Below are positions 1 to 11,596 of a stretch of DNA of 64,000 nucleotides, in pieces. The notes beneath the pieces are model-generated. The model was given only the letters and a program-made list of their open reading frames with translations. It ran no database searches and had not been told where the DNA came from. Made by a program: the position numbers and the translations under genes. Source of the DNA: Camillea tinctor (lineage: Eukaryota > Ascomycota > Sordariomycetes > Xylariales > Xylariaceae); contig MU394057.1 in assembly GCA_022578605.1 (NCBI GenBank), forward strand, positions 1-64,000. The letters are read 5' to 3'. Numbering within the stretch: the stretch's first letter is position 1; every line of letters starts with the position of its first letter.

Positions 1-787
1 TTATGTATTTAAAGAAAGTAGAAAAATAAGGATATGGGGTATGCCTAGTTATAGAAAATGAGTTTTTTCCAACAATGCGCTATGGTCAACCGTAAGAGTG
101 TATCTTGGTTCTTCCGGGGGTGGGGGGTGATCGAGGCCGAGACATGGTCAACAACCAGACTTGTCTTTCCACTCCTCCCCCAGGCCACTGCCGAAAAGCA
201 CTGATCGAACAGCGGTGCGTATGTGAACCAATATCCTAGTCTTAATCGTAGTGTGGTTTTGAAACAGACTTAGGCTCGTGGGGTTTGCGACAACTGTGCC
301 GGCGATCCCACGTCTTGGCCGATCTGAGGCCCTTGGCGGCGGCTTGGCGGCTTTAACAACGACGCACTATAACGACCCGTCCGCAACGACGGGGGCCCTT
401 CTCGGAGCGCGCACACACACATGTTCGGGCGAACATGAAGAACTTGGCGAAGACTCAGACCTAATGAGAAGTCATAATAAGAGGTGTTGTCCCCATTCTC
501 CAGGGCGAGTTTCTACTACTTTTCTGTTTCTTTCGGTACTCTGCTGACTTCATCCCATCTTTACGATTTTCGTGTTTCTTTTTTTCTAATATTCTGCTTC
601 TACTTAGTGCACAGGTGCACCATTTCTTTCATTATTCCCCAGATCTGGTCATCTGTTTTTTTTATATTAAACAAATACTATAAATAATATAACCCAACAC
701 CGTCGTCTTGTCCTCCACACATCACATCAGACTATATAACAACCCCTGGCTTTCCTACCGGAACTATATTATCTATAATACCTCAAG
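1..787. other. Left-edge intergenic region and promoter
   Basis: No convincing gene is visible. Two overlapping short frames on the plus strand (278-547 and 484-687) have no recognisable domain and look like chance. From about 560 the DNA is T-rich. A TATATAA element at 733-739 lies about 50 bp before the start codon at 788 and is the likely core promoter of the next gene. Confidence 0.5.
733..739 (+). promoter_or_regulatory. Putative TATA box of the small secreted protein gene
   Basis: TATATAA lies 49 bp before the ATG at 788, a plausible spacing for a short fungal 5' leader. Inferred from sequence and spacing only. Confidence 0.4.
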
Positions 788-1021
788 ATGAAATCCTCAT
801 TCGCTGTCATCTTCGCCACCTTTGCGGTCTTCGCTGCCGCCGCTCCCCTGAACATCAACCTCGGTGCCTACTCGCCTGCCTTGGTGGTTGGTGATGGTGC
901 TATTTCGTTCCTGGAGGAAGAAGGCGCGGAGGGTGCTGCAGCAGCAGAGGGTGGAGCAGTGAACGAGGCCGCGGCAGAAGCTGCCTCTGGTGTTCAGGGA
1001 GAATCTATCATTTCCGAATAG
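788..1021 (+). CDS. Small secreted protein, Ala/Glu-rich, 77 aa
   Basis: A single exon encodes 77 residues. Residues 1-19 form a clear signal peptide: a Lys at position 2, a hydrophobic core rich in Ala and Phe, and an Ala-rich cleavage region just before Pro. A compact conserved-looking segment follows (about 20-41, beginning PLNINLGAYS and ending in GAISF). The rest is a low-complexity acidic Ala/Glu/Gly tail (about 42-77). There are no cysteines, so it is not a typical disulfide-rich effector. I do not recognise the family. It may be an abundant small secreted or wall-associated protein; the TATA box and lack of introns would fit strong regulated expression, but that is inference. The ATG is the first in frame after the TATA element. 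Confidence 0.7.
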   Translation: MKSSFAVIFATFAVFAAAAPLNINLGAYSPALVVGDGAISFLEEEGAEGAAAAEGGAVNEAAAEAASGVQGESIISE

Positions 1022-2489
1022 ATGGCATAGGCTTATATTAGAGTGATCTCTCGGTGAGTCTCATTCAGCCCCGTGGATTGTTATTCTTCACGAAATACAC
1101 TATCTAACATTGTCACGGTAAAGCTGATAACAAATACCCAGGAGACCAATGAGATACGAATGCCAATGTATTAGTCGGGGGCGAGGGTTATGAAAGGTAT
1201 ACGATGGGACTATGGGGGAGTTGTTAATTGGTTAAAATGGCGTTGTCTTGTGTATGTGTGATAGGTACCCCTTCAGGAGCCTGTCTCTTTATTTGGGCCC
1301 CGGGACTGGTAAACGAGGTCTAGAGGAGGGTTTTGGCAAGGCATTGTAAAATCAAATTAGTTAAAATGTTCTTGGATCAAGTCTAAGACACTGAATTACC
1401 AGCAAATGGGGCTCTGTAGGGGATCAAGAGCTTGTTTAATTCAAGCTAATATGGCCAAGTCAAAGATCGAGATTTATTTGAAAATCAAGATGTGACATGC
1501 ATGCGGAATATAATTATCATAATTGCTTCTGTAAATCTATGTGCATCGATATGTATGCTAAAAATAGCTCACTTTATGTTACAATGTCTCAGTGTGCGTG
1601 ATCCGGCATTCAACCACCTCTGAAACTATCTAAGCACCCTGTCTTTCATGTCCACAGGAATTCTCGGTTCCGAAATCTTAATTATGATTTAGGGGTCGCC
1701 TGAAGGAACAAGAGTCGCCTCTAGCATTCCCGTGAACAGCTTGGTTTGTGTTGTGACATGTCATCGCATATTGAAGCTAGTTTGGATGTAGTCAATTCAC
1801 TGGTAAGATAACGAGAAGTGAATTGCTATAGGAACTTTCATTCGGGGATTGTATGGCAACTCAGAGGTACAGGGATGTCTTCGAGCAGCGAGTATGATTA
1901 TCTATCTACATGTTGTCAAAACTTGGAATTTATCCTTCTACCTGAGAGCATGGGATACTCTAAATTCCTAATGACATGTGTTTCATTTTGTGATATTCAT
2001 TTGAGATTATACTATATAATAGTCATTAAAATCATACTTTACAATCCATGAGTCTTTACTATACATGTGACAAGTGGCATCTTTGCTAGTAATTACCTAG
2101 GTATAGAACTGTGATATTGGTGAATAAGGAGGTACCTATTGATAGTGTCGTGGCTCCCCAACTGGCTTAATTATATGTTACCGCGTTACCAGAACCTTGT
2201 ACTTACAGTGCTTTCAACAAGACAACCCATACACGATACTAGATCAAGTTCCAAGTCAAATAAAACACATATCGTATAGGAGTATCACAGCGTTACTATA
2301 TTTTGTATACCGTACACCCTCTTTCATTTCCTCTTCTCGTAATGTCTCATTGTTATACATCATTATACACAGAGACTTGGCTCGTTAACACGTCCGGATC
2401 AAGTAGGGAGTGGCCAGCCAGCAAGCCTCTAAATGCTCTAGGAGTCTGCTTAGTCTTGGTTTTACGTGGTCATAACAATATGTACCCTT
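1022..2489. other. Intergenic region
   Basis: AT-rich sequence between convergent genes. Short frames at 1818-2051, 2197-2388 and 2303-2554 have no recognisable domain. The only structure noted is the palindrome TACCTAGGTA at 2094-2103. Confidence 0.5.
2094..2103. repeat. TACCTAGGTA palindrome, copy 1
   Basis: Perfect 10-bp palindrome, one of six identical intergenic copies found by eye. Confidence 0.6.
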
Positions 2490-4321
2490 TTACCGTCTAC
2501 CCAAGCCCCATCTGTATATTCTATCTTGGATCTCCTCCCAAGTCATCGGCTTAGCCGAGACACCTGGAGCCGTTGCTTCTTGCACCACTACTGTGGGAGC
2601 GCCGCTTCCCTTGCCCTTGTTCTGAACTAAGCCACCAACGACCTGCTTGGCCACACGCCGCAGATCTCTTACTGTGAGTTTCTCAATTCTCTGGCACATT
2701 TCGTGGACTGGCACCTTTCGACCATGCACCTGAACCTGTCTGCCGAGGTCCTCGAGTTCCACCATCCGACTTTCTAGATTCATTAACAGACTTGAACGTA
2801 ACTGATTCTTGGCACGGGTGACCTCTATTATGGAAAGAGCTGAAAACCCAGTTTCCAAGGTGAGGGCGCGTAGCTCATGGCACATTACATCGAGCATCTG
2901 CTGAGTAGTACCAGGCGCGCATAAGGCGGAGATGCCAAACAAGCCGGAATCGGTATATGAGTGGTTAAAAGCAACGCAAGACTCCACCCAGGAGTGCTGA
3001 TTCAATACGTTTGTATATAGTCGGGAGTACATTCCCTTTCCTGGGCCGCCTGCCGAAAAAGAACCGCCTCCACCGAGTAAGGTATTCAAGGTTGCAAGCG
3101 CATAGATATCGTCCGAGGCTATGGGTAATCCTTCAAAGGCGATGTGGATGTGGGTAAATGAGGGCATCATGGGGTTTGCAGACGGTGGTTGAGTGGGGAG
3201 AGCGACGAAACCACCGGTATAGTGAGCGGGGGTCTTGATATCTTCTAGTGTTGGAATAAGGGGCGAGTTCTGAACTGCGGCATTGTTGGTTGCGGAAGTG
3301 GAGAGATTTTTAAATAGGGGTATCTTAGATAACAGACTGGGTGTCTGTTGAGAGGATGGAGATGAGTATGAGGAGGACGTGGAAGAAGCAGCTTCGCTTC
3401 CGTCCGATGACAGAGAATTCAGAGAAGATTCCGACCCCGTTCGTGATGAGAGTTCTGGTGCCGTGCTCTTCATGTCGCCGAAAAACTGCGTTGCCAATCG
3501 CACGGCCTCGGTATGCGGAACTCCGGCAAAAGCCACCACGGTTCTTTCGGGGCGGTAGAACGCATCTCTATAGGTGCGAATAACTGAACTGTCGATCTCA
3601 GGAATTCGCTCCATGGGGCAGAGCAAGGGGTTCCCCAGAGTATTATCCTTGAAGGCGGCCATATGTACTAACTCGGGGAGGATGAGCTCGGGCTTTTTCC
3701 ATATTTCGTTGATCTCATATTGCGCCGTAGCTAGCTCTCGTTCTACTTCTTCATCTGTGATCTTGGGATTCTGTATGGTATCGGCAAGGAGCTCGGTCGC
3801 AAGAGGAACAGCAGAATTAAAGGTAGCAGCTTGGTACATAATAGATTCTCTAGACGACACACACTGGATGTTCCCGCCCAGTGATTCGACTGTTTCTTGC
3901 ATTTCCTCGGGGGTTCTGTTTGTGGTTGACTGAAAGGCAAGACGATCAACAATGTGGCTCACTCCACTGAGATGCGCATTCTCGAATCTGGACCCGGCCT
4001 CGATGTAGACACCAACACCGGAGAATGATCCCGGCAGGGCTTCGGAAGCGACTCGGACTCCATTTGGCAATCTTGATACCTTGTCAAGCTCTGTAGGGTC
4101 CTGCGAAGGAAGAGTTAGGACATATCCATGAACTAGGTAGCCAATGTCTGGCAGCATACCTTGGGCTTCGGGACTTCCACACTGGGCTTTGGTACTTCCA
4201 CACTAGCCAGTGTCCGAGTCTGAAGGGGTCGGAGGAGTGTTCTACTCCTGGTCCATGTTCGCGCAGGAGATGCCAGACTCCTTGTCAGGTATTTGGGCGA
4301 ACAGGTGCGAAACATACTCAA
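2490..4321 (-). CDS. MAS2: Mitochondrial processing peptidase, alpha subunit
   Basis: Two exons (4321-4160, 4100-2490) separated by a 59-nt GT-AG intron (4159-4101) give 590 residues, near the usual fungal length. The protein is the substrate-recognising, non-catalytic subunit of the matrix peptidase that removes presequences. Exon 1 encodes a basic, Arg/Ser/Thr-rich mitochondrial targeting sequence ending in a duplicated VEVPKP motif. The mature part opens with the M16 fold (LPNGVRVASE). The zinc-binding HxxEH of the beta subunit is degenerate here, as expected for alpha. The alpha-specific glycine-rich loop (GGGGSFSAGGPGKGMYSRLY) is intact. A Ser-rich insert of about 60 residues precedes the second half. 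Starting from a Met inside the intron would lose the presequence, so the upstream start was chosen. Confidence 0.95.
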
Positions 4322-7300
4322 CTAGGGCACGGGAACGCTCGGTCAAACATGTAGGTCACAAGGTGCGCGACGAATACTTGATGGCGAAAAAGAGAAGGGA
4401 GGAGGGGAAAAAGCTGAGGAAGTTTCAAAGTTGCAATGGATCAGAATTGAAGTGACGATTTCTACACTAGCAGATTAAAAGGTTGTACAACTAACTAGCT
4501 GACATCAATTTTCTTATCGCTTATCTCCCTGCGTTAGTGGATATATGATATATCCATACGGAGTACCTTCCCTACATCTAAAACTTTAAGTTTTGTGGCC
4601 CGTGCACTTCATATAGCGTACAGTATTATGCATATAACCAAACTCAGTGAATTGGATATAGAAGATAATTATTCCCTTTAGCGATCTCGCAAAGTACTTA
4701 CACCAACATCAACCTAGCCGAACCGTACATGTCGTATTCTCCAATCATAGATATCTCCCAAGAGATATATTATTTAATGTTTTCACTAATTACCTAGGTT
4801 CTCATAGACTTTAGGATCCATCCGGGACCCAGCTAGATATATTCCATCTCATAATTTCGGCCTACCGGGGGAGGTCGATAATACATACATGTATCGTCAT
4901 GAGGGGAGAGGGGCTTTTGGCGGAAGTACTATGTAGTCTTGACAAAAGAACAGAGGTGGGGAAAACCAGTTACCAAGTTCTAAGTTCAGAAGTATCACAT
5001 ACTTAAATCCACAAGCTCGTATGTAAATTTCGAGAGGCTTCATCGTCCTCAGAAGAAACATGCAAGGTCAAATCCGGTTTGTCCTTGGAGGTTTTCCTCT
5101 TGAGCAACTTCTCGTCCCAGAAAATCCAGAGCAATGGGAGGCCCGATATAGAATATACGAAATTTTGGGAGAGAGTATACATTAGACTAAGTGACCATCC
5201 GGGACGGTGATGCTGACGTCCTCCGGCGGGGCAGTGCGATACCTACCTTGACCCGCCCCGACGAAGGAGTCAAACGCACGGCAGGAGGAGATAGGACCGT
5301 TCGTTTATATCTGCCATTCAGGTATTTTACCCGAAGAGCCACCAAGTCATCACTCCCCATGGGCAGGCGGCCGGACGTGGTGATGATGATGATGGTGGTG
5401 GTGGAGGGGCAGAGTTGATTAGAAGAAGCCCACGATCTGAGTCGGCTGTGCCGGGGAGAGAGTGGCGCAAAAGCCCGCTCGCACACCGACTTACCTCGTC
5501 ATCTCCCGAGAAGGAAGAGGAGGAGGGACAACCTAGGTATCGACAAGAAGCAGAAATGTGGCTCTTTATCAGAGCAGAACGCCCTATGAGGGAGGTGGAG
5601 GGTGGTGGTACAGCGCTGGCCTTTTCCGGGGATGTAAGCTAACGTCAGCAGCAAGATGCCCACACGACCATAAGAGCCGAAGGAATAGATCGATGCTGGT
5701 TTGTTTCAGCTTTGTATGACCCCCCGGGGGGGGGAGAGAGGAGTTTTCTTTTTTCTTGTGTCTGCAAGACCAGCATAAGATCTACCGATGAGGCGTGATC
5801 GGGGAAGTAACCGAAGGAAACGTCATAGGTGAGTCGAGCTAGGAGAAAAGAAAGGGCGAAAAGAAAAATAGAAACCTAAGAAAAGAAGGATCGAAGAAAC
5901 ATTCTGGAACGAATCTTGCTGACGAAGGTGAGAGTTGGTGTGTGGGCTGTTGGAAACTTCATTGGTGCAACTACGCATCTCCGTTTTGTTTCATGTGCTG
6001 CGCTGAATATCAAAGTCTTAATAAATCTACTGCCAGACGAAGCAATGGGAAATGCAGCTGAGGTGAGGCGAAGTGAGGCTTGTCTAGATATGTCAAAGTA
6101 ATCTATTTTTATGCTAATACATGTACCGAAGGCATACACTAAACACAGGTAGCGAGGTTGATCAAGACATGCTTACAATAATATTCTTAGCGTTTTTTTC
6201 TCTCCCTACCTTCGGATGAGAATGTTTCGATGAGACATGTGTCTATCATTTCCTATTTCTTATTGCCTCTTTGATTTATTTTTTTCTCTTTTTTTTTGTG
6301 GTATTTTCCGTGAGCTCGTCAATGCCTCGGTAGCCCATTTGTTTATGCAGAGCTTACGACGGATTTTCTGGTCCGGAGGAAGCGGTTAAGTACGGACAGG
6401 GGAATGGCTGCAACATCGTATTATTCTTGGGGTATTCTAGGAAGGGTCTTTGCCAACCTCCATAAAACCCGTAACCACCATAAATCAACGATATAGTGGT
6501 GGGGATGTACGGTTGGAGAGCTCCGTATCTAGGTCTCGCCGTAAGGGGGATGATTAAAATGAGATCGGTTACGACGACGCGGCTCATGCTGTTGAGTTCT
6601 CGACGGCGCTGTTATAAGGTTCGAGATGTTGTCGCCGTCTAGCTAAGCTAGGATGTAGGCACCAGAATTTCAGCGCTACTACCTATCTGTCGTTTTTTCC
6701 GTTGGTGCCCAGAGTTTAAAGGGGCGGGGGAAAGGATTGCTTCTGGGATCATTGGGCTAAACCATCTTGTCGAATCTATTGGGACTGCTGGCTTAAGTAG
6801 CAGTAGCGTACATACATACAAAACAATTACCGACCCATGGATGCGATTCGTGATTATATCATCTGGCTGTAAGACAGAAACAAGAATTGGGATGCGCATA
6901 ATACATACGTACGCATACATACATTCCATGCCTACATACCGGGCTGCTACATGTTGCTATCCATCTCCATATCATATCCCCTCTCATTAACACCGAGTAA
7001 AATGTGGGTTGATGCGATATATTCCTTCTATAGGTTGATCAATTGGCCTTCCTTCCCCTCTCCCTCCCTTTAAACCAAACCTACCTGCCGTACCAAACCC
7101 AACCAGCCGTCTTTAAAAGACGCGGATATCGCCCCTTGTCGAGTCCCATGGTTTTCGGTCTAGACTAAAAAAAGAAGCATAACCTTAACAGGTTTTAGAC
7201 AACTTTTCCCGGCCCCAGTCCTAGGTACGCAGAAAAAAGACTGGGTTAGGTTCTTAAGATAGTGCTAATAGATAGGAAAATAGAACTAACAATCTTCAGA

Positions 7301-9212
7301 TTGAGGATTGTGAAATGCACATGGTTATGAGATAGCATTATTACATAGGACAGGAGACCGGTCAGGCTATTATCTCTTACTTCTTTCTCCCCCCCTCTCT
7401 CTCTTTCACTTTCGACAGTGACCAATCCGAAGGGAAGAAAGGGAAAAAAAAAAAAAAGGAAAAGGAATGGCGGGCGGTCGCGCGGACAAGCAACGATGCA
7501 AAATGGATATTAAACTACCTAACTAACCTACATGTAGGTAACTAATTAGCTTTTTGGGTAAATTTGCGGGCAATCCTTGTTCGGGTTATGCATATGGCAG
7601 GTTAGGTTAGCTTTTGTGGTGCATCATGCGTCGAGCTTGTCTCTGATAGAACTGGTGGTGGTGGCGTGACGACGACGTCTCCTACCGACCACATGCAATT
7701 CGGATGTCAGAGAGGTTAGTTAGGGTGGGAAGGGAAGAAAAAAAAAAGCAGGGTCAGGAGAGAAACAGACAAGGACTAGAAGGAAGGAAGAAGGCGTTTT
7801 CCGCGTGCCCTTACCCCCCCTGTAATCCTGGGTGTAAGTCGTATGTACAACTAGTCGTACGTAGCAGTTAGGTTAGTCCATACCTATCATGTCCGTACCA
7901 GCCCAGCCGTGGGACCCCGGTTCGGTCCAAAGTCGAGTTCTTGTAAGTCTATACCTATGATTTATTAGTCCCCGGATCTATTCTAATGTAATCCTATCCA
8001 TCTCATCCTATCCCATCCTATCCATTTTTGGATTGGGAAGTAGGTTTTCGGCAAGATTTATTAGTGTATGGTACATGACATGACATGACATGCACATAGC
8101 TACCTCCATGTATTATTGCCTATGTAGTTGTATGGATATGCCGTGGGGTTGCCTTCACGATCTATCTGAAGTTGGTGGTTGGTAGGACAGGTCGATGGTA
8201 TTTCTTTTTTTTCCTTTCCTTTTTAATCCTCTGTTCCCTTTCGCTTTTTCTATTCACTTTTGTTGGTTCTTATTTTGGTTTGATCCTCATTAGTCTTCCG
8301 CAGCACCTCTTGGTTTTTTGTTTGGATAAGTTCCTAAGTAAACATACTCAGGTATCAACATACTGCCATTACAAATAATAAAAGATATATTATATATATA
8401 CACACAATTATATACCTATTTATATCTTACCTTATTTGAACCTATTTCGTTAGGTTTTTATTTAAGCTACATACATCTTAAAACCTGTTCCCTTTTTACT
8501 GCGCGGAGAGGCAATTGAAGAATTGACTTATAAGATCTACCGCTACCACTACGACCAACAACCATCACTACCTACATACATACAGACCACCCACCTAACC
8601 TATAATATCTATGTACCGGTTCTAGACCCGACCTCAACAAGGAAGGAAAAAGATCAATTGATCAGCCGACTCCGCACTTGTAACTTATATGTTACTACTA
8701 CTGTACATTGGTTGGATTCCTTCGCTCCCCGCTCACGAGACAAGACAAGATAAGAACCTGCCCTTGGCTGTTATTTGTTTCTGAGGCCCAAAAAATTATA
8801 AAATAAAAAGAAAAGAGAAGAGAGGGGGAAAAAAAAGAAAAAAAAGACAGAAACGAGGTACAAAATAAAAAGGCGTCAACAAACTATATGGTTATAACAT
8901 ACCAAGCATACCTACCTAACGACGACCTAACTATAACACTATAACACTACATACATCGATACACTATACATCGATACGTACCTAACCTCAGGCTAACCAT
9001 ATCTTTTTTGTTCTTTCCCTTACCTCGTTTAAACATTACTTTGGTTTAAATTCATAGAAACAGCACAAACAGCACTAAAAAGAAGCCTTAAACGAGCACC
9101 CACTTTATTAATTGCAACCCAATCCTCGGGGAACTCTACGAAGCGGGACCAGACGATTTAGACGATTTTTGCGACAAGCGCCTCGAGACAAGGCGGATAA
9201 AAATTAAAATAA
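4322..9212. other. 4.9 kb gene-poor region upstream of the Dma-family gene
   Basis: No gene could be supported. A GC-richer pocket at about 5190-5650 carries overlapping frames on both strands (for example 5187-5486 minus and 5191-5418 plus) with no recognisable domain. The rest is AT-rich and mosaic: homopolymer runs (poly-A near 7447, G/C runs near 5720), the palindromic ACCTACATGTAGGT near 7525, and a T-rich then A-rich stretch at 8200-9100. The last kilobase may be leader and promoter of the gene starting at 9213. A lineage-specific non-coding RNA cannot be excluded. Confidence 0.5.
8073..8092. repeat. (ACATG)4 microsatellite
   Basis: Four exact tandem copies of ACATG in the intergenic region. 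Confidence 0.8.
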
Positions 9213-11596
9213 ATGTTCACGCAACCCGCATCGTCGTCACCGGGTGTTCTCCCGCCGCTCACTCCGTCTGCACCTACAACTGCAACAACACCAACGTCAT
9301 CATCACTTTTTTCTGGCAGAGTAAATCTCCTAAGAGGTTTAATACACCTTCGCAACCATACCCATAATCGCCGTTCATCTTCATCTTTTTCCTCTTCTTT
9401 ATCTTCCTCCTCTTCTTCGTCGTCTTCTTCTTCCTCTGCCTCTTCCTCACCCGACTCGCATTCCCAAACCCAAACCCAGACCCAGACCCAAAACCAAACC
9501 CAAACCCAAAATAATAATACTACTACTCCTAGTAGTAGCAATAACAATAACCACCAAAACAACACCAATAATAATAACATCAACAATAACAATAACGACC
9601 AGGGTCACACTATTAGTCGCAACCGTGGTGGCAATAATAACAGCAGTAAGAGGAGGAGTTTTATAAGCAGTTTTAGCCTTAACACCAGCAATAACAACAC
9701 TCCCCATCTTCATCACTTCTTCCATCACGACAGTACCCCACCCGACCCTAGTCACCGGCTTTCATCCGCCACGGATTTCCTGCCTAATGTCGAGAGCATC
9801 TACCTAGACGAACCTACGCGCATCACACTGCAAAGACATTCCGTCTCGTGGCCAGCACCAGCCATAACCACGACTACAGCCACCACCACAACCACCACCA
9901 CAGCCACGCCCATCCGTCGCCGGAATACCACGAGATACTCAGAGGCTGCCTGCGAGGCCTTACTACAGTCAAGATCAGCACCTGCTGCTGTTGGCGCTGC
10001 TAGTACCAGTACAGCATTCGCATCAGATATGACAAGAACGCGTTCAGCCACTACGGGCGATTTGTCCTCCGACATGCTCCCTAGCATACGCCTTTCTGCT
10101 TTCTACGATGCACGATCGACACGACCCTCCCTATCCTTCACCCCTGTCGCACGTACCCTACCCACCGGCAAGGAGATCATCAAGGTTGGTCGGTATTCGG
10201 AACGTGAAAACCATGCACCTGTGCCCATGAACACGCCCTCGGCCGCTCCCGTAGGGTTCAAGAGCAAGGTCGTCAGCCGCCGCCACTGCGAGTTCTGGTA
10301 CGAGAACGGGAAATGGTTCATTAAAGACGTAAAGAGCTCATCGGGCACGTTTCTCAACCACATTCGCCTTAGTGCTCCCGGCACCGAGTCTAAGCCGTTC
10401 CCTGTCAACGATGGCGATATTGTCCAACTAGGAATCGACTTCAAGGGGGGCGAGGAGATGATCTACCGATGCGTGAAGATGCGAATTGAGCTGAACCGAG
10501 GATGGCAAGCGAAACCAAATACTTTCAAGTGCGTTTTTTTTTTTTTTCCTTTCCTTTCCCCCTTTTTGACTACAGCAACTGACCTACTATCAAACAGTAT
10601 GGCCACCCATAAACGCCTAAGAGACATGACTTCGGCATCCAGTTCATCCCACGCACAGGACTGCTCTATCTGCCTGTGCGCTATTGCGGTATGTGCACCC
10701 CCCTTTTTAGAACGCTACTGTGTTCTAGTTCTCCCTTACCTCTATTCTTGGTTTTGCATGTGACCGCTAACGCCTCTCCTTTCGGATTTCCCTTTATAGC
10801 CCTGCCAATCCCTTTTTGTAGCACCGTGTTCTCATACATGGCATTACAAATGCATCCGCGAGATGCTGAATGGCCCGACGTCACCCATCTTCATATGCCC
10901 GAACTGCCGTGCTACCGCAGATCTGGACGCCGAGGTGGATGAACCGTCAGATGACTGGCAGCAGTTCGATTCTGGAGTGGAAGACGTGCGGGAAGATAAT
11001 GGCGAGGACAACACTCCCAAAGCGTCAAAACTCAACTCGCCACCCTCAAAGTTGCCACTCGATAACCCAGACGTAAAGCACGAAACGCATAGTCAGGGTG
11101 ATGTGGGCGATGTCACGGTTCACCTCGACAGCGCAGCCATGGCCACAGAATCTCCCTTAAGGCAGATCGCGACCGAACCGGTAGCTATACCGAATACCAC
11201 ATCACGCGTGATCAATCGTGAGCGACGGACACCCTCGCCCAATGGAAATCCTCTTACAAATGGTCACGAAGGACCAATTACTCCTCGAAACGATGCCGGC
11301 CCTTGGGTCTTCGGTACGTGATTGCAGGTGTTGTCTCCCCTTTCCTCCTATCTAGTCTTTGGGAGTGAACAAAAAGGGGAAATAAAAAATTGTCTCGTCT
11401 TATCTAAGGAAGTTTCACTCCCGAAGTATTGCGTGATGCTATATAGTCACCGGCAAACGCTCTAAATGAGTACTGTGCTGACTTTTGTTTTCTTGGATTA
11501 GATGGTAATCCAGAGCGAGTGAGCCAGGAAATTGAGAGAGTGAATGGGATGAGCAGTTTGGATGCGGCCGCAGAGACAGATGTCAGCAACACATAG
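9213..11596 (+). CDS. dma1: FHA-RING E3 ubiquitin ligase, Dma family
   Basis: Four exons (9213-10528, 10598-10688, 10800-11313, 11502-11596) join in frame to 671 residues. An FHA domain lies at about 319-430, with a phosphothreonine-binding core of the SRRHCEF type followed by SSSGTFLN. A RING domain at 461-505 (CSIC...PCSHTWHYKC...CPNC) is completed only by splicing exons 2 and 3. FHA followed by RING is the architecture of fission yeast Dma1 and budding yeast Dma1/Dma2, which ubiquitinate phosphorylated partners in the mitotic-exit/septation checkpoint. The first 130 residues are low complexity: a Ser run (about 55-79), a Gln-Thr repeat (85-99) and an Asn-rich stretch (100-128). The tail after the RING is acidic and disordered. 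Intron 1 starts with a long poly-T tract. Confidence 0.92.
9375..9605 (+). repeat. Coding low-complexity block (Ser, Gln-Thr, Asn runs)
   Basis: TCT/TCC-type Ser repeats, CCCAAAC/CCCAGAC-like hexamers encoding Gln-Thr, and AAT/AAC runs encoding Asn lie within exon 1 of the Dma-family gene. The frame is open throughout, so these are tolerated in the protein. The block also creates spurious repetitive frames on the opposite strand. Confidence 0.85.

Noticed and set aside
5187..5642. Overlapping frames in the GC-richer pocket as possible genes
   Set aside because: No domain, no supported splice sites, and equal openness on both strands; kept only as a low-weight observation.
9158..9592. Minus-strand repetitive frame with Leu/Val and Glu/Asp runs
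   Set aside because: It is the reverse of the Ser, Gln-Thr and Asn repeats in the Dma-family exon.
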